A stretch of 64,000 nucleotides of DNA from Plasmodium malariae (taxonomy: Eukaryota; Apicomplexa; Aconoidasida; Haemosporida; Plasmodiidae), in assembly GCF_900090045.1 (NCBI RefSeq), contig NC_041775.1:310001-374000 (forward strand), given 5' to 3'. Shown here piece after piece: positions 10,132 through 21,577 of the stretch (the first letter of the stretch is position 1; every line of letters starts with the position of its first letter). Both the position numbers and the translations under genes were made by a program. The notes beneath the pieces were generated by a model that saw only the letters and a list, made by a program, of their open reading frames with translations, had not been told where the DNA came from and ran no database searches.

Positions 10132-12771
10132 ATGGACTTAGAACAATTTAATATTGGCATACAAAGAGTAGAAGTGAAAGATGAAAAAGTATATTACATT
10201 ATTTTAGTTGAATACAAAGACCTGAAATATGAAATAAGTAGAAGGTATAGCGAATTTGAAGAATTACATTGCGAATTATTACATTTTGGATTTTCAGCAT
10301 TACCAAATTTACCAAAAAGAAAATTGATGTCTTATAAAAATGACGAGTATATAAACTATAGAAAAAGAGTTTTGCATTCTTATATACAGAATTTATTTGT
10401 TAGACCGGACATTAGATGTTGTGCACTATTTTTGAATTTTATTTTGTTTTATGACAAGATTAATTTATCAGTGGAAATAGTAAGAACGAAATTGTTAAAT
10501 AGTATAGGTTCACAAAGATTTTCGTTAAGTGATTTATATATTAATGAAGAACATAATTTTATGATTTGCGTGTATGAAGACAAAAGTAATCTAAGTAAAT
10601 TAGGAAAATTATGGTCTATAATTGAACCTGATATGGTTGGAGAGATTAAAATATTTTCTTATAATAATGATCTTACCTCTACTTTTATTGAAACATATAG
10701 AGAACAAACAGTTTACAAAGCGAGGAACATTATATGCTCAGAAAATAAAAATGAAGCTATTATTTCAGGAGATGATGGGAAAATACATATATACAAAATA
10801 GATACACATTTATTAACATTAACTTATATAAAATATATCTTCTGTCATAATGATACTATACTAAAGATGATGTTAATAAATGATAAAGTTTTTTGTACAT
10901 GCGGATATGATAATGCATTTAGGTTAATAAATTTAGAGGATTATAAAATTTTAAGTGGAGGAAGATGTAACAAAAGATTAGATAATGATAAAATTACTAC
11001 TTGTCATTTATTAGAATATAACAATATTGTTATTGGTACAAGTTGTTCCTTATTTTTTGTGTATAACATGACTACTAACCCTCCTATTTATTTAGATACT
11101 AAGGAACTAAAAAATGGGGAAATAATTAGTTGCTTTACTAATACAGATAAATATTTATTCATTGGATATGACAATATTATTGCATGCTATAATTATCGTT
11201 ACAGTAATGATGCAAAAAGCGCAAAGAATAATAATATACAAAATTCTATGTCCACCAACATAAGTAACGTTTCATTGAACAGATGTGATAACAAAAATAG
11301 TAGTAGTAATTTTAATAATTATCCAATTTATGATCATTCAGATGAATATCCATTGGACACGTACAACAATAAAGTAAAGCGAAACATGTTTAACAAGTTG
11401 ACCGATCGAACTGATACGCCTTCCTCAAGAAGCTTGAATAAAGAAAACCAAGAGAATGTAATAAAATTAATTATTGACAATAATATGTCAGCACAATATG
11501 TTCCCCCGTTATTTTACGACAATGCAGTGTTGTCTATGAGTGTTGATAAGGATAAAAAAATTCTATATGCAGGATACGAAGATGCTATTGTTATTTGGTC
11601 AATAATAAATGGTTTAATTATCTCATCCTTTCATGGTCATACAAATGGAGTTCACTATTTAAAATTTCTGAACAGTTCAGGTTTTTTACTGTCAGGTGGA
11701 AATGGAGGAAATTTAAAGATATGGAAAAATGATTTAGACAGTTTTAAAATATGGAAAATTAAAAATAATTATAAAGTGAAGAATGGGAAAAAGAAAGATG
11801 GGGAATGTAGTTATAATATGGCAGATGGAAATACTTTCAATTTTAACGAAAGTGACAACAGCGATCAGGAATGCAAAGGTAGTGTACAAAGTGAATCCAT
11901 GTCCATAGATAATTTATTAGAAGAATCCAATAAAAAACATAATTATAAATTTTGTGATACCACGAAATATAAAAAAAATTTTCTTAATTACAATGAGTCA
12001 ACAATTGTAACCAGTACCAAATCTTCAAGGAGTAATATTTTTTATGATAAAAGTGTAATAACGAATGAACCTCATGAATTTTCCTCACATACGAGTAATT
12101 TAGACGTTTGTGTTATTTCGAATAAAAATGAGAAAAGACAAGCTAGTAATTATGAGTACAGTGTAGATCTCGATTTTGATAAAAGGATGAATTCTCCTGA
12201 TATCCCATATTGCGGTTATGATTCCAGCCGAAATATTTTTTGTGAAAGTATATCAGATAAAAATATGAAGGATAATAATATATCGACCGAAAATGTAAAT
12301 CAAGGCTATGAACCGAATTATACGCAAGATAGATCTAACAACGTGTATATAAATAATTGTAGTAACAATATTCATAAAAACTACATATATGAAAAGGATC
12401 TTAATGCATATATGTCTTATGGAACTGATTCACATGAGATTAACAATAACTACTCCACACCCCACGAGGTGCACAACAGTTCGCGCGTCGATAAGGTTAA
12501 TTCTTTTCAAATTAACGATATGAATGATGTAAATCATATCAGTGATATGAATAATATGAATGACATCAATAATTTTAGTGATATAAATCATGTGAATGGC
12601 AAAAATAATATGAATGAATTATATGATGTGAATGACATAAATAATATGAATGACATAAATAATATGAATGACATAAATGATGTGAATGAAAAGGATCACT
12701 CTGGTAATGCAAAAAACAATATTGTTTATGTTAGTGATGAAGACGATGATTTAATTTCAGCTTTTAGATAA
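10132..12771 (+). CDS. PX-domain / WD40 phosphoinositide-binding protein
   Basis: Encodes 879 residues. The first in-frame ATG is at 10132 (MDLEQFNIGI); upstream the frame is open to 10048 but has no ATG. Residues about 3-115 form a PX domain with the phosphate-binding motif RRYSEFEEL and a loop LPNLPKRKL, the pattern of PI3P binders. Residues about 170-350 and 465-545 look like WD40 blades, the clearest being GHTNGVHYLKF...SGGNGGNLKIW. The two blocks are separated by an Asn-rich insertion. The C-terminal third is low complexity with an NMND(I/V) repeat and ends in an acidic stretch (SDEDDDLISAF). PX proteins act on endosomal or food-vacuole membranes, so a membrane-recruited scaffold in vesicle traffic is the likely role. 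The PX call is firm; the blade count is not. Confidence 0.88.
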   Translation: MDLEQFNIGIQRVEVKDEKVYYIILVEYKDLKYEISRRYSEFEELHCELLHFGFSALPNLPKRKLMSYKNDEYINYRKRVLHSYIQNLFVRPDIRCCALFLNFILFYDKINLSVEIVRTKLLNSIGSQRFSLSDLYINEEHNFMICVYEDKSNLSKLGKLWSIIEPDMVGEIKIFSYNNDLTSTFIETYREQTVYKARNIICSENKNEAIISGDDGKIHIYKIDTHLLTLTYIKYIFCHNDTILKMMLINDKVFCTCGYDNAFRLINLEDYKILSGGRCNKRLDNDKITTCHLLEYNNIVIGTSCSLFFVYNMTTNPPIYLDTKELKNGEIISCFTNTDKYLFIGYDNIIACYNYRYSNDAKSAKNNNIQNSMSTNISNVSLNRCDNKNSSSNFNNYPIYDHSDEYPLDTYNNKVKRNMFNKLTDRTDTPSSRSLNKENQENVIKLIIDNNMSAQYVPPLFYDNAVLSMSVDKDKKILYAGYEDAIVIWSIINGLIISSFHGHTNGVHYLKFLNSSGFLLSGGNGGNLKIWKNDLDSFKIWKIKNNYKVKNGKKKDGECSYNMADGNTFNFNESDNSDQECKGSVQSESMSIDNLLEESNKKHNYKFCDTTKYKKNFLNYNESTIVTSTKSSRSNIFYDKSVITNEPHEFSSHTSNLDVCVISNKNEKRQASNYEYSVDLDFDKRMNSPDIPYCGYDSSRNIFCESISDKNMKDNNISTENVNQGYEPNYTQDRSNNVYINNCSNNIHKNYIYEKDLNAYMSYGTDSHEINNNYSTPHEVHNSSRVDKVNSFQINDMNDVNHISDMNNMNDINNFSDINHVNGKNNMNELYDVNDINNMNDINNMNDINDVNEKDHSGNAKNNIVYVSDEDDDLISAFR
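12520..12690 (+). repeat. Degenerate Asn/Met/Asp repeat in the PX gene
   Basis: Imperfect 18-bp units of the form aatatgaatgacataaat encode NMNDI-type peptides near the C-terminus of the PX protein. Units vary in length and sequence but stay in frame. Confidence 0.75.
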
Positions 12772-13523
12772 CTTTTTTTTTTTTTTGTATGTTTTATTTC
12801 CATATTTTTTTTTATATTTATTTTTTATATTTATTTTTTATAATTATTTTTTATTATTATTTTATTTTATTATTTTATTTTATTATTTTTTTAGCTCACC
12901 TTTTTTATAGTCAATTTTTTTTTTTTTTTTTTGTGAAAACATTTATGTGTTGTTTATCGCGTAATAACGGAAATCTTTCATTATCTCTATTTTTATCGCA
13001 ACGCACAATAAAGTAATTTAAAAAGTGAGTAAAAAGATGAAAAAAAGTCTTACATTGTAGTATCAGGTATATTCATGCTTATTATATATATATATTTATA
13101 CGTACACATTATATATATATATATATATATATATGTGCGCACGCGAAATGGGAACTTCACGTGAAGTTTTTTTTTTTTTTAAACATAGGAACCTTAATTA
13201 GCAAATATTTACAGATAAAATAAAACAGTTCTTTTAAATTAAATATGTTTACAAAAGTTTTGTAAAATTAATTTTAATGAAAGAAAATTACAAAAACATA
13301 AGATACTAAAAAAAAAAAAAAGGAGCTTAATAAGTATTAACAAAAAAAAATCGAACGTGCTTAAACCATTAATTTGCATTTGTTGAATAAACAGGAAAAA
13401 GGAAAAGGAAAAATGGATAAAACTTTTGAATTTAAACACTTAAAAAAACAAGAAACATTCTTAAAAAATTGGGAATAACTATGTGTAAACATGCGAAAAA
13501 ATGGATACATATATGTACATATA

Positions 13524-13560
<37 letters not shown>

Positions 13561-13746
13561 TTATTTATTTATATATATGATCGTGTATATACATGCACAC
13601 ATGTGTATGCGCGCATACAAACTTAAACCCCTGTTTACACCTATGCACGTACACCCTTATGCACGTTTTCACTCACCTGCTAATTTACTAGAAAATAGGG
13701 ATAGCTAAGAACGTTTTATATATGAACAACACATGAAAAAGCTTGT
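12772..13746. other. Intergenic region between convergent genes
   Basis: Space between the 3' ends of the PX gene and the kinase gene. It holds T-rich and A-rich runs and (TA)n microsatellites at about 13106-13132 and 13529-13555. Nothing coding or structural was recognised beyond probable 3' UTRs. Confidence 0.6.
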
Positions 13747-16700
13747 TCAACTAAAAAACTTGTTTTCCAGAATCTCTGAAACACAACTATATTGATCTTC
13801 TATATCTAGTGATAATGCTTTTTTCAAAATTTCTATTAAATAAATATTTCTAGGATTTATTTTGATTTGATTAAAGTCAATTTTTATATTTTGTATTTTT
13901 TCAATTTCTTTTAAATTGTTGTCTAGTAGGTAACTATTTTTGCAGAAATATATATTATTATTAATTAAATGTAAATCCATTAATTTTATATAATATGAAC
14001 ACGTAATATTATGAAATAAAAAAGAAAATGGTATGACGATTTCTTTATTTTTATTAATTACTTCCTTTTGCCATTTATTTGTAGCCTTATCTTCAAATAT
14101 ATATGGGAAATTTTTAAAAATAATTAAGAAGATAGTTACACCTATACTATATATATCTGTTTTTATACTATATATACCTTTTAAGCAGTAAGGAGACATA
14201 TATTCTTTTGTTCCTATAATTAAATCATTGTAAATAACCTTCTCTCCTTCATTAATAAATGTTTTTTCAGTATTTCCTGTACATGAAGATAATAACCCAT
14301 TTTCCATTTCATTTATACTATTGTAATTAAGAGAAGTAGTTTTATTATTGTTTTTATTTATCTTTTTGTAATTCTCTGAATAAGGGGGGTACATCATGAT
14401 ATTATTTCTTTCTTCAGTATTCCCTAGAATTTTACTTGTGTATGCATTATTCAAGTCGAAATTATTTGTTGGAAACGGATTCTTATACAGAATATTTCCG
14501 GGCACTTTCGCGTTGTAATGATTTGTCTTATACTCGCTCCTGCCCATCTCTTTTGCCATAACATCATTCATATGAAGCACACCCGTTTTTCCGTCTTTCA
14601 TTTGAACGTCTATCGCTTGAGCATCTCTCTCTTGATCGTATCTCGCTTGAACGTCTTTTCCCCTAACACCATCCGTATAAATTTCATCTGTGTGAACGGT
14701 ATTTTCCTCTAATTTATTGACCGGAACCCTTTTAACCTCAATATTATTTTTGTAAAAATCGTCTTTTGTTACCCCTGCATAAGAGAAAGTATCCCTCCAC
14801 ATGGGAATCTCATCATTACCATAAATATAAATACTCATGTCAAAATCAATTATAACAAGTTTCTCAAATTTTTTATCTTTAAACATTAAATTGTCTAATT
14901 TAACATCTCGATGAATAATTGAGTGTGCATGTAGTGCATTAATCCCATTTAACAACTGACAGATAATATTTTTTGCTTTCTCAAAAGATATATTTTCCTT
15001 CGATACATATTCTACTAAATCTGTACCTTCACATAGTTCCATTACAATAAAAAAATGAGATTGATTTTCTAATACATCATATATTTTTATTACATTCTCA
15101 TTGTTTATCTTTTGTACAATTTTATATATATTTATGTACGTATTATAACTCATTATTGATAACTGCTTTTCCTTATTTACACTCTTAATAGCAACATTTC
15201 TTTTATTATTTAAATCATAACATTTATAAACAAAATTTGAGCAATTGTCTTTTAACAAATTCACCATTTTAAAATTATTTTTTATATGTTCACAATTTTT
15301 TAAGCATTCTACAAATCTTTTCTCATTTCCACTTCCAACTAACTCGTTATGACACAAATTATCGCACTCGTATTGCTTTGAATTATTAACATTAAATTGA
15401 TCAGTGTGTTCTTCATTTTCGTTCAAGATATAAAAATTTTCGTTGTTTTCACTAGAGTTATTGTATTTTTCGTTATTTGTACTGCTGATATTATCTTTTT
15501 CGTCCTTTTCATAAATTTCTGCATTATCTGCTTTCCCATTTATTTTTTCTTTATCTTCTAAAATGGCAACTGCATTTTCAAAATGAATGCACAAAGCTGA
15601 ATGTTCTTCACCTTCCTTTAGTGTATTAACAATTATTTCCTTTTCCACATTACTATGTTCATATAGTTTCTTCTCAAAACATTCATTGTGTACCTTGTTA
15701 ACAACTGATGCATTATATACAGCGCACCCGTTTCTTATTCGTTCGGTGTGCACCTTAATTTTTGTAATAATATACTTTTTGTCGATTTTCTTGAAAGATT
15801 TATTTTTATATATATTTTTCCTTTTTTTTCTCTCCTTTATATGATTGTTATATTTGTCATAACGCTTTTTAACATGCATATTGCTTCTTCCTGTAACTCT
15901 TCTTATTCCACATTCCATTCGTTTTACCTTACGTTGGGTCATATCGTTTTTCCCTTTTATTAAGTAATAATACTCACTTCTACTGCTTGAATGTTTTCTT
16001 TGGTTCATCGTCCTTCCTTGCACTTTTATTTTTTTAGTCTCAATAGTTTTAATTTCCTTTTTGACCTTTATAGACAAACATTCAGCGCTCCTATTACTAT
16101 TATCATTATTTAAACTTAACACATTATTAGTAATATCCCCTTTATTCTCTATTTCACTATTTCTAATAGTAGATGCACTCGCACCATTTTCTACTGATAA
16201 ACAAGAATGACCTAAGTTATAATTCTTATACACTTTCGTGTTCAAACTATTTTTTCCCCTAACGTACATTTGAATTTTGCCATCATTAATATATTTTTTA
16301 TTACTTTTATTAAAAAGCATAATGTTCCTCATATATTTTGCATTGATACGGATCCCGTCTTTTATATTTCTAGCTGTAGCCTTATTTGATAGTTTATCCG
16401 ATATATAAGTAATACAAGGGTTCTTATTCTTATGATAATGCTTATATTTAATTTTATTAGTATCTATGCTGTATTTTCCAAAATTATAACATCTAATTAT
16501 TTTGTATATATTACAAAATAAGGTATTATCAATATATTTTAAAAATTTATTGTACAAGGAAATTACACTCTTTAAATACTTTATTTTTAAAATTCTCCTT
16601 TTCATAAATTTGGTAATATCACCATAGTTCTGCAATCCAAATGTTTTTGTTTCTTTTTCCAGTCTATTATGTTTAATTCGCTTGATTTCCAGAAAGTTTA

Positions 16701-18000
16701 TAACTCTTATGCACTTCCTCACTAATTCTTTATATAAATAAATAGATCTATTTTTCCGAATTTCAAGAATGGGATTGTTGTAAAAATATTTTTTTTCAAT
16801 TTCTTTCTTATATATTTTGAGAAAAAATAAAATATATAATTTATTCCATATAGATGTAAAATTACAAGATACATTTAAAAAGGAGCATACATTTTTTTTT
16901 TTTTTTCCTTTTTCCTTTTTCTTTTTCTTTTTTTTCTTTTTCTTCTTTTTTCTTTTTAATCTACAATTTTCATGAATCACATTCTCATCTTCCAAATTAT
17001 TGATATATTGTAATAAGTTAATAGCAGTGGTGTACTTTTTTAACGACAAATATGAATGAATAACATATAACAATCTTACAATATATTTTTTTACTTTTTG
17101 AATTCTGTAATATGTTATAAGTTCAAAATAATACCTGTCCAAAGAATAATTCATCTTTAAGTTCATATTTCTTATTAATGACTTTTTTCCAGAATATGCT
17201 GAATTTTCATTTTTATCACGCACTTGCAGTAGCATACATGAGTACTGATTATCACCCCTCTCCATTTGATTATTGCTATAGAAAAAATTACCAACCCCCG
17301 TAACGCTCGCATTTCTACCATTATTGTTATCTCGGTTTGATGTTATGGTTGTCGCGGTGCTATTATTATTATTACTATTGCTGTTACAATTGCTGTTACA
17401 ATTGCTGTTACAATTGCTGTTACAATTGCTGTTACAATTGCTGTTACAATTGCTGTTACAATTGCTGTTACAATTGCTGTTACAATTGCTGTTACAATTG
17501 CTGTTACAATTGCTGTTACAATTGCTGTTACAATTGCTGTTACAATTGCTGTTACAATTGCTGTTACAATTGCTGTTACAGTTGCTGTTACAATTGCTGT
17601 TACAATTGCTGTTACAATTGCTGTTACTATTGTTATTACTACTACTATTACTACCAGCATTGGCATAATAAATATTCTCAATATCAATACAAACTATAGC
17701 AGTGGAAGTGTCTCTAACCATCCTCCCTTTCTCATTGCTTTGCACATTATTTGTATTATCTGTTACATATAAACCATAATTTATATCACTCAAACACTTT
17801 TCATTTTTTGTACTATTTAAATTGTCCTCTTTTTCAATAATATATTTGTCTCTTGCCGTTTCTATATGAGTCTTAATATTCAATTTACATTTCTTTTTTT
17901 TCCTTTTCCTTCTGAGTATTTTGAGTAAATAGTTACACAAAAAACATTTATGTATTTTCATGTTATATACTTTTTTTTTCTTTTCTTTGGAGACATACAT
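13747..18000 (-). CDS. Divergent serine/threonine protein kinase
   Basis: Single ORF of 1417 residues starting at the ATG complementary to 17998-18000. The first 900 residues are Lys/Asn-rich with a CNSN array and no recognised domain. The kinase domain is C-terminal: VAIK lysine near residue 937, hinge VMELCEG, catalytic loop HRDVKLDN near 1029, then IIDFDMS near 1050 (DFD where DFG is usual). After about 210 residues of insertion comes GTKEYMSPY near 1260 (the APE region), then the F-helix pattern KTDIYSIGVTIF. The glycine loop is poorly conserved, and by hand alignment the alpha-C glutamate is isoleucine (YINIYKIVQKIN). HRD Asp, the Asp of DF(G) and the Lys are present, so activity is possible. 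It resembles no standard kinase group closely and fits the Plasmodium orphan kinases. I recall a kinase at this position in P. falciparum. Confidence 0.88.
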   Translation of the reverse strand: MYVSKEKKKKVYNMKIHKCFLCNYLLKILRRKRKKKKCKLNIKTHIETARDKYIIEKEDNLNSTKNEKCLSDINYGLYVTDNTNNVQSNEKGRMVRDTSTAIVCIDIENIYYANAGSNSSSNNNSNSNCNSNCNSNCNSNCNSNCNSNCNSNCNSNCNSNCNSNCNSNCNSNCNSNCNSNCNSNCNSNCNSNCNSNCNSNCNSNCNSNSNNNNSTATTITSNRDNNNGRNASVTGVGNFFYSNNQMERGDNQYSCMLLQVRDKNENSAYSGKKSLIRNMNLKMNYSLDRYYFELITYYRIQKVKKYIVRLLYVIHSYLSLKKYTTAINLLQYINNLEDENVIHENCRLKRKKKKKKKKKKKKEKGKKKKNVCSFLNVSCNFTSIWNKLYILFFLKIYKKEIEKKYFYNNPILEIRKNRSIYLYKELVRKCIRVINFLEIKRIKHNRLEKETKTFGLQNYGDITKFMKRRILKIKYLKSVISLYNKFLKYIDNTLFCNIYKIIRCYNFGKYSIDTNKIKYKHYHKNKNPCITYISDKLSNKATARNIKDGIRINAKYMRNIMLFNKSNKKYINDGKIQMYVRGKNSLNTKVYKNYNLGHSCLSVENGASASTIRNSEIENKGDITNNVLSLNNDNSNRSAECLSIKVKKEIKTIETKKIKVQGRTMNQRKHSSSRSEYYYLIKGKNDMTQRKVKRMECGIRRVTGRSNMHVKKRYDKYNNHIKERKKRKNIYKNKSFKKIDKKYIITKIKVHTERIRNGCAVYNASVVNKVHNECFEKKLYEHSNVEKEIIVNTLKEGEEHSALCIHFENAVAILEDKEKINGKADNAEIYEKDEKDNISSTNNEKYNNSSENNENFYILNENEEHTDQFNVNNSKQYECDNLCHNELVGSGNEKRFVECLKNCEHIKNNFKMVNLLKDNCSNFVYKCYDLNNKRNVAIKSVNKEKQLSIMSYNTYINIYKIVQKINNENVIKIYDVLENQSHFFIVMELCEGTDLVEYVSKENISFEKAKNIICQLLNGINALHAHSIIHRDVKLDNLMFKDKKFEKLVIIDFDMSIYIYGNDEIPMWRDTFSYAGVTKDDFYKNNIEVKRVPVNKLEENTVHTDEIYTDGVRGKDVQARYDQERDAQAIDVQMKDGKTGVLHMNDVMAKEMGRSEYKTNHYNAKVPGNILYKNPFPTNNFDLNNAYTSKILGNTEERNNIMMYPPYSENYKKINKNNNKTTSLNYNSINEMENGLLSSCTGNTEKTFINEGEKVIYNDLIIGTKEYMSPYCLKGIYSIKTDIYSIGVTIFLIIFKNFPYIFEDKATNKWQKEVINKNKEIVIPFSFLFHNITCSYYIKLMDLHLINNNIYFCKNSYLLDNNLKEIEKIQNIKIDFNQIKINPRNIYLIEILKKALSLDIEDQYSCVSEILENKFFS
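17378..17630 (-). repeat. 12-bp coding minisatellite (CNSN)
   Basis: About 20 almost perfect copies of a 12-bp unit (AACAGCAATTGT on the coding strand) encode a Cys-Asn-Ser-Asn repeat in the N-terminal part of the kinase. One unit near 17581 has a synonymous change. The high nucleotide identity suggests recent expansion or homogenisation. Confidence 0.93.
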
Positions 18001-19190
18001 AATTCAAACGACAAAAGCTAAGATATAAAAGCTTTTTTTTTTCATAATACTACAATAAATAAAAGAACAAATAAAGCTCCCTTATTTTAGTTAAGGGAAA
18101 TAAATAGTAGCAGAGTTACAAAAGAAAAATGGAATATAAAAACATAACCAAGACAAAAAATAAATATTAATATTTACTCTTGATAATATTATTAACGAAA
18201 TTTACTATTCTTCAGTATTTCTTCATTGTAGTCTAGGTTATATAAAATGCGGCATCTGTTATGCGCTATGTGATGTATGTATGATATAAGCATATATCTG
18301 TATATACATATATAAAGGCTTATGACTCTTCTTACATTTGTGTACATAGGTATACATAGTTGTTAGGTATAATAAAATGTAGCATTCATTTACAAAGCAA
18401 ACTAAATTAGGAATACGATATTTTTTAAATTGGAAAAAGTGTTCCTTAGAATTTTACCATAATAATAACTTAGTATTCTTTATTATAAAATGTGTATTAA
18501 ATGTCCTACGTTAGCTTATATATATAAATATATATATATTATATATATATAATTTTTTTTTTATGATAACACTTAATTAACAAAAAATTCAATTGAGTTG
18601 TCACTGAAAATTTTTTCTTTTCTTTTTTTTACTTTTTTCTTTATTTTGTTCTATTTTCTTTTTTTTTTTTTTTTTTTTTGTTACCATGTTGTATACTTTT
18701 TATCCTTTTTTTTTTTTTTTACAACTTTAAAATTTTTGAATTTTTCTAATTTTATTCCTACTTACAATTAATTTTTTTTTTTTTTTTTTTATGTTCTGAA
18801 GTGTAAATTTCCTATTTCATTTATGAAATACAGTTTAAAAAAAAAAGTTGTCTATCGTATTTACAACCATAAAAATATAAAAATACAATAAATATAAAGA
18901 AAAAAAAAATTAATTATATACTTATATATTAAATTTTTTATATACCAATTCATTATTACACACATTTATTTTAATTAAATGAATTACTTCGTAATAATAC
19001 TCTCCAACTTATCTGAAAATTAGAATTATGCACCTAGGTCAAATCAAGAAAATTTGTGCTAATAAAAAAATATATTACACATTTTACTAATTTCCATATT
19101 TTTTTTTATACAATCTTATTTAATAGTTTTTTAAACAAATTTGTGCCGTTAACAGATAAATACTTCACACATACGTATTTTCACGAATAC

Positions 19191-19232
<42 letters not shown>

Positions 19233-19580
19233 CTTTTTTAACGAACAATGCTAAAATGAAGGTGTATACACGTATATATTTCTTTATATATTACACAATC
19301 ATTATGCACGCAATAATAATAAAAAAAAAAAAATACACACAGGATTTTTTCATATGTACACGCAAAAATAAATGTGCTAAATATTCCCTTAAAATTTTAC
19401 AATACTGCAAAAAAGTAGTCATTTTTTACCATTAAACAACAATTCATAAAACATCATAAAAAAAGAAAGTACTAAACAGAAAAAGAATAAAAAAAAAAAA
19501 AGCTATTTGGTAATATGTTGAAGTTACATTGATTTATGTAATACGCATATTTTAAAAAAAAATGTCCCGGTTGTATGCAA
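18001..19580. other. Intergenic region upstream of the kinase
   Basis: Contains the probable kinase promoter and 5' UTR (adjacent to 18001) and the 3' UTR of the HECT ligase. Long T runs lie at about 18659-18679, 18706-18720 and 18774-18790, and a (TA)n tract at about 19193-19229. No gene was recognised. Confidence 0.6.
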
Positions 19581-21542
19581 CTATGACAGGGAAAAATTTT
19601 TTTGACCTAAGAAAATAAAAAATACGCAAAAATAAGTACATATATTGCTAAATATGGGGTAATTTTCCATATATGCGCATATATGTATATACATATATAT
19701 ATATATATATATGTACACGTATGCAGTATGAATAATAACGATTTGGAGAAGATAAGCGTTACTTGAAACTACTACCATCAAGCATTTGTATAATACACAC
19801 ACGTATGTACATACAAGTATGTAACGATAGTAAGATATTTTATGTGTATATATTATATATATATAAACTTAATGCACCCGTAAAAAAAGTAATATATTCC
19901 TTTACCTTCATTAATAGCATACAGTAATCTGTTTCTCAACTTTTCTTTATTTTTATAATCTGGTATTTTCAAGTAATTCGTACAAGTCATAACACTCGGC
20001 AAATCGTTATTATCTTCCTTTTTGACAACTTTCATTAAGGGCCTACATTTAGTTTAATTATTAACATAATATACAATATAAAACATCAAAATAAGGAATA
20101 TTTATTAACTAAATAAAATAAAATATATTTCGTTAATACAAAAAAAAAAAAAAAAAAAAAAAAAAATGCTCATTCGTTTTAGTTTAAAAATATAAAATAA
20201 ATATTTTACGGGTATGTTTTATTATTTACTTTAACGCCGCAAATCCATTATTTGGTAAAGCTGACGTTCCGGTGCAAAATTTTACAAATAATTTCCTCTC
20301 CTCTTTGTTAAATTCGGATAATATTTCGATTAAGGTAATAAATGTTACAGAATCGTTCGTGTACCTACGTATGGGGTGAATATGTATTAATACGTACAAA
20401 TATAAGCATATACATATATATGTATATTAACATACGTACGCATAAATGTATATAATGCAAATTTACCAATACATAACAAATTTACACGTGTACAAATTCA
20501 TAATGCACGTATACACAATTATACACATTAAATACGCTAATTTTTGAGCATATTTGCCCTTAATTTGAAGATCTTTGTTCTTATTTTTACCCATGATCTG
20601 GTTTTATGTAAGTTGATAAATGCAACTGTGTCCAGTGTTCATCATTTTCAATATTACTTCCAAATAAAAATTCGCAAATTTCGTCTTCATCAAAAATATT
20701 GGTACAAATTAGTGGTGCAATAGTACTAAAACCAAACCTAAAAGCCCATATCTTCGATGAAAAATACATTAATATTAGTATATTTATTTATTCGTGTTAA
20801 GGTGAATCTTGTAAATTTTTCGTATACATTCGTTTGTTTAAACATATATATATATATATATCATAAACATATGCAACAGGTACACATAAGTGTGCTAAAT
20901 TTATGCATGTGATAAATTATTTACCTGAAATTTTATTCCTTCATATAATGAATATTCAATAGTTTTATTTATGAACAAATCTAAATTTTCATTATTCACT
21001 GGAGTGTTTGACCCATTCGAAATCAGCTCAATAGGCGGATAGCTTCCTATCAATTTATGTGGAGAAAAAAAAATAAAAATTGAAATAAAATTTTCCATGT
21101 AAAAAAATGACATACATAAATGTATCTACAGAAGTGTGTACATATCTTCACATGACTGCATTCCTGTTTGCTTAAATATTCATGTAACTCCCACTTGATC
21201 TATCTTACAAACATAAAACTAAAACATTTAAATGCAAAAAAAAAAAAAAAATTTAATTACCTAATAAGGTAAAATCAAGGTATAAATCCTCGACATTTCT
21301 GTTTTCTCTTCTATACTCTAATAACTTATTTATACTGTTCATATTTACTTTGTCAACCTGCAAAAGGAATACATACAAAACAAAAAAAAATAAAATAAAT
21401 AAAATACAAACATAACTGTGCAGATCTATATATGCTTACGTGGTCTCACAAAAAAATAAATATAGATAAATATAAAAATACATATGGCAAACAATGCTTC
21501 CGAATTAAGAAGCTAAAATACTATTGCTTTAATCTGTCATGC

Positions 21543-21577
<35 letters not shown>

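Noticed and set aside
17378..17630. CRISPR-like regular repeat
   Set aside because: The units are contiguous with no unique spacers and are translated in frame in a eukaryotic gene.
17324..17699. Open frames in several phases on both strands across the CNSN array
   Set aside because: A consequence of the 12-bp unit; only the kinase frame continues into non-repetitive protein on both sides.
19056..19241. Short frames ending in poly (Ile-Tyr)
   Set aside because: Translations of (TA)n microsatellites.
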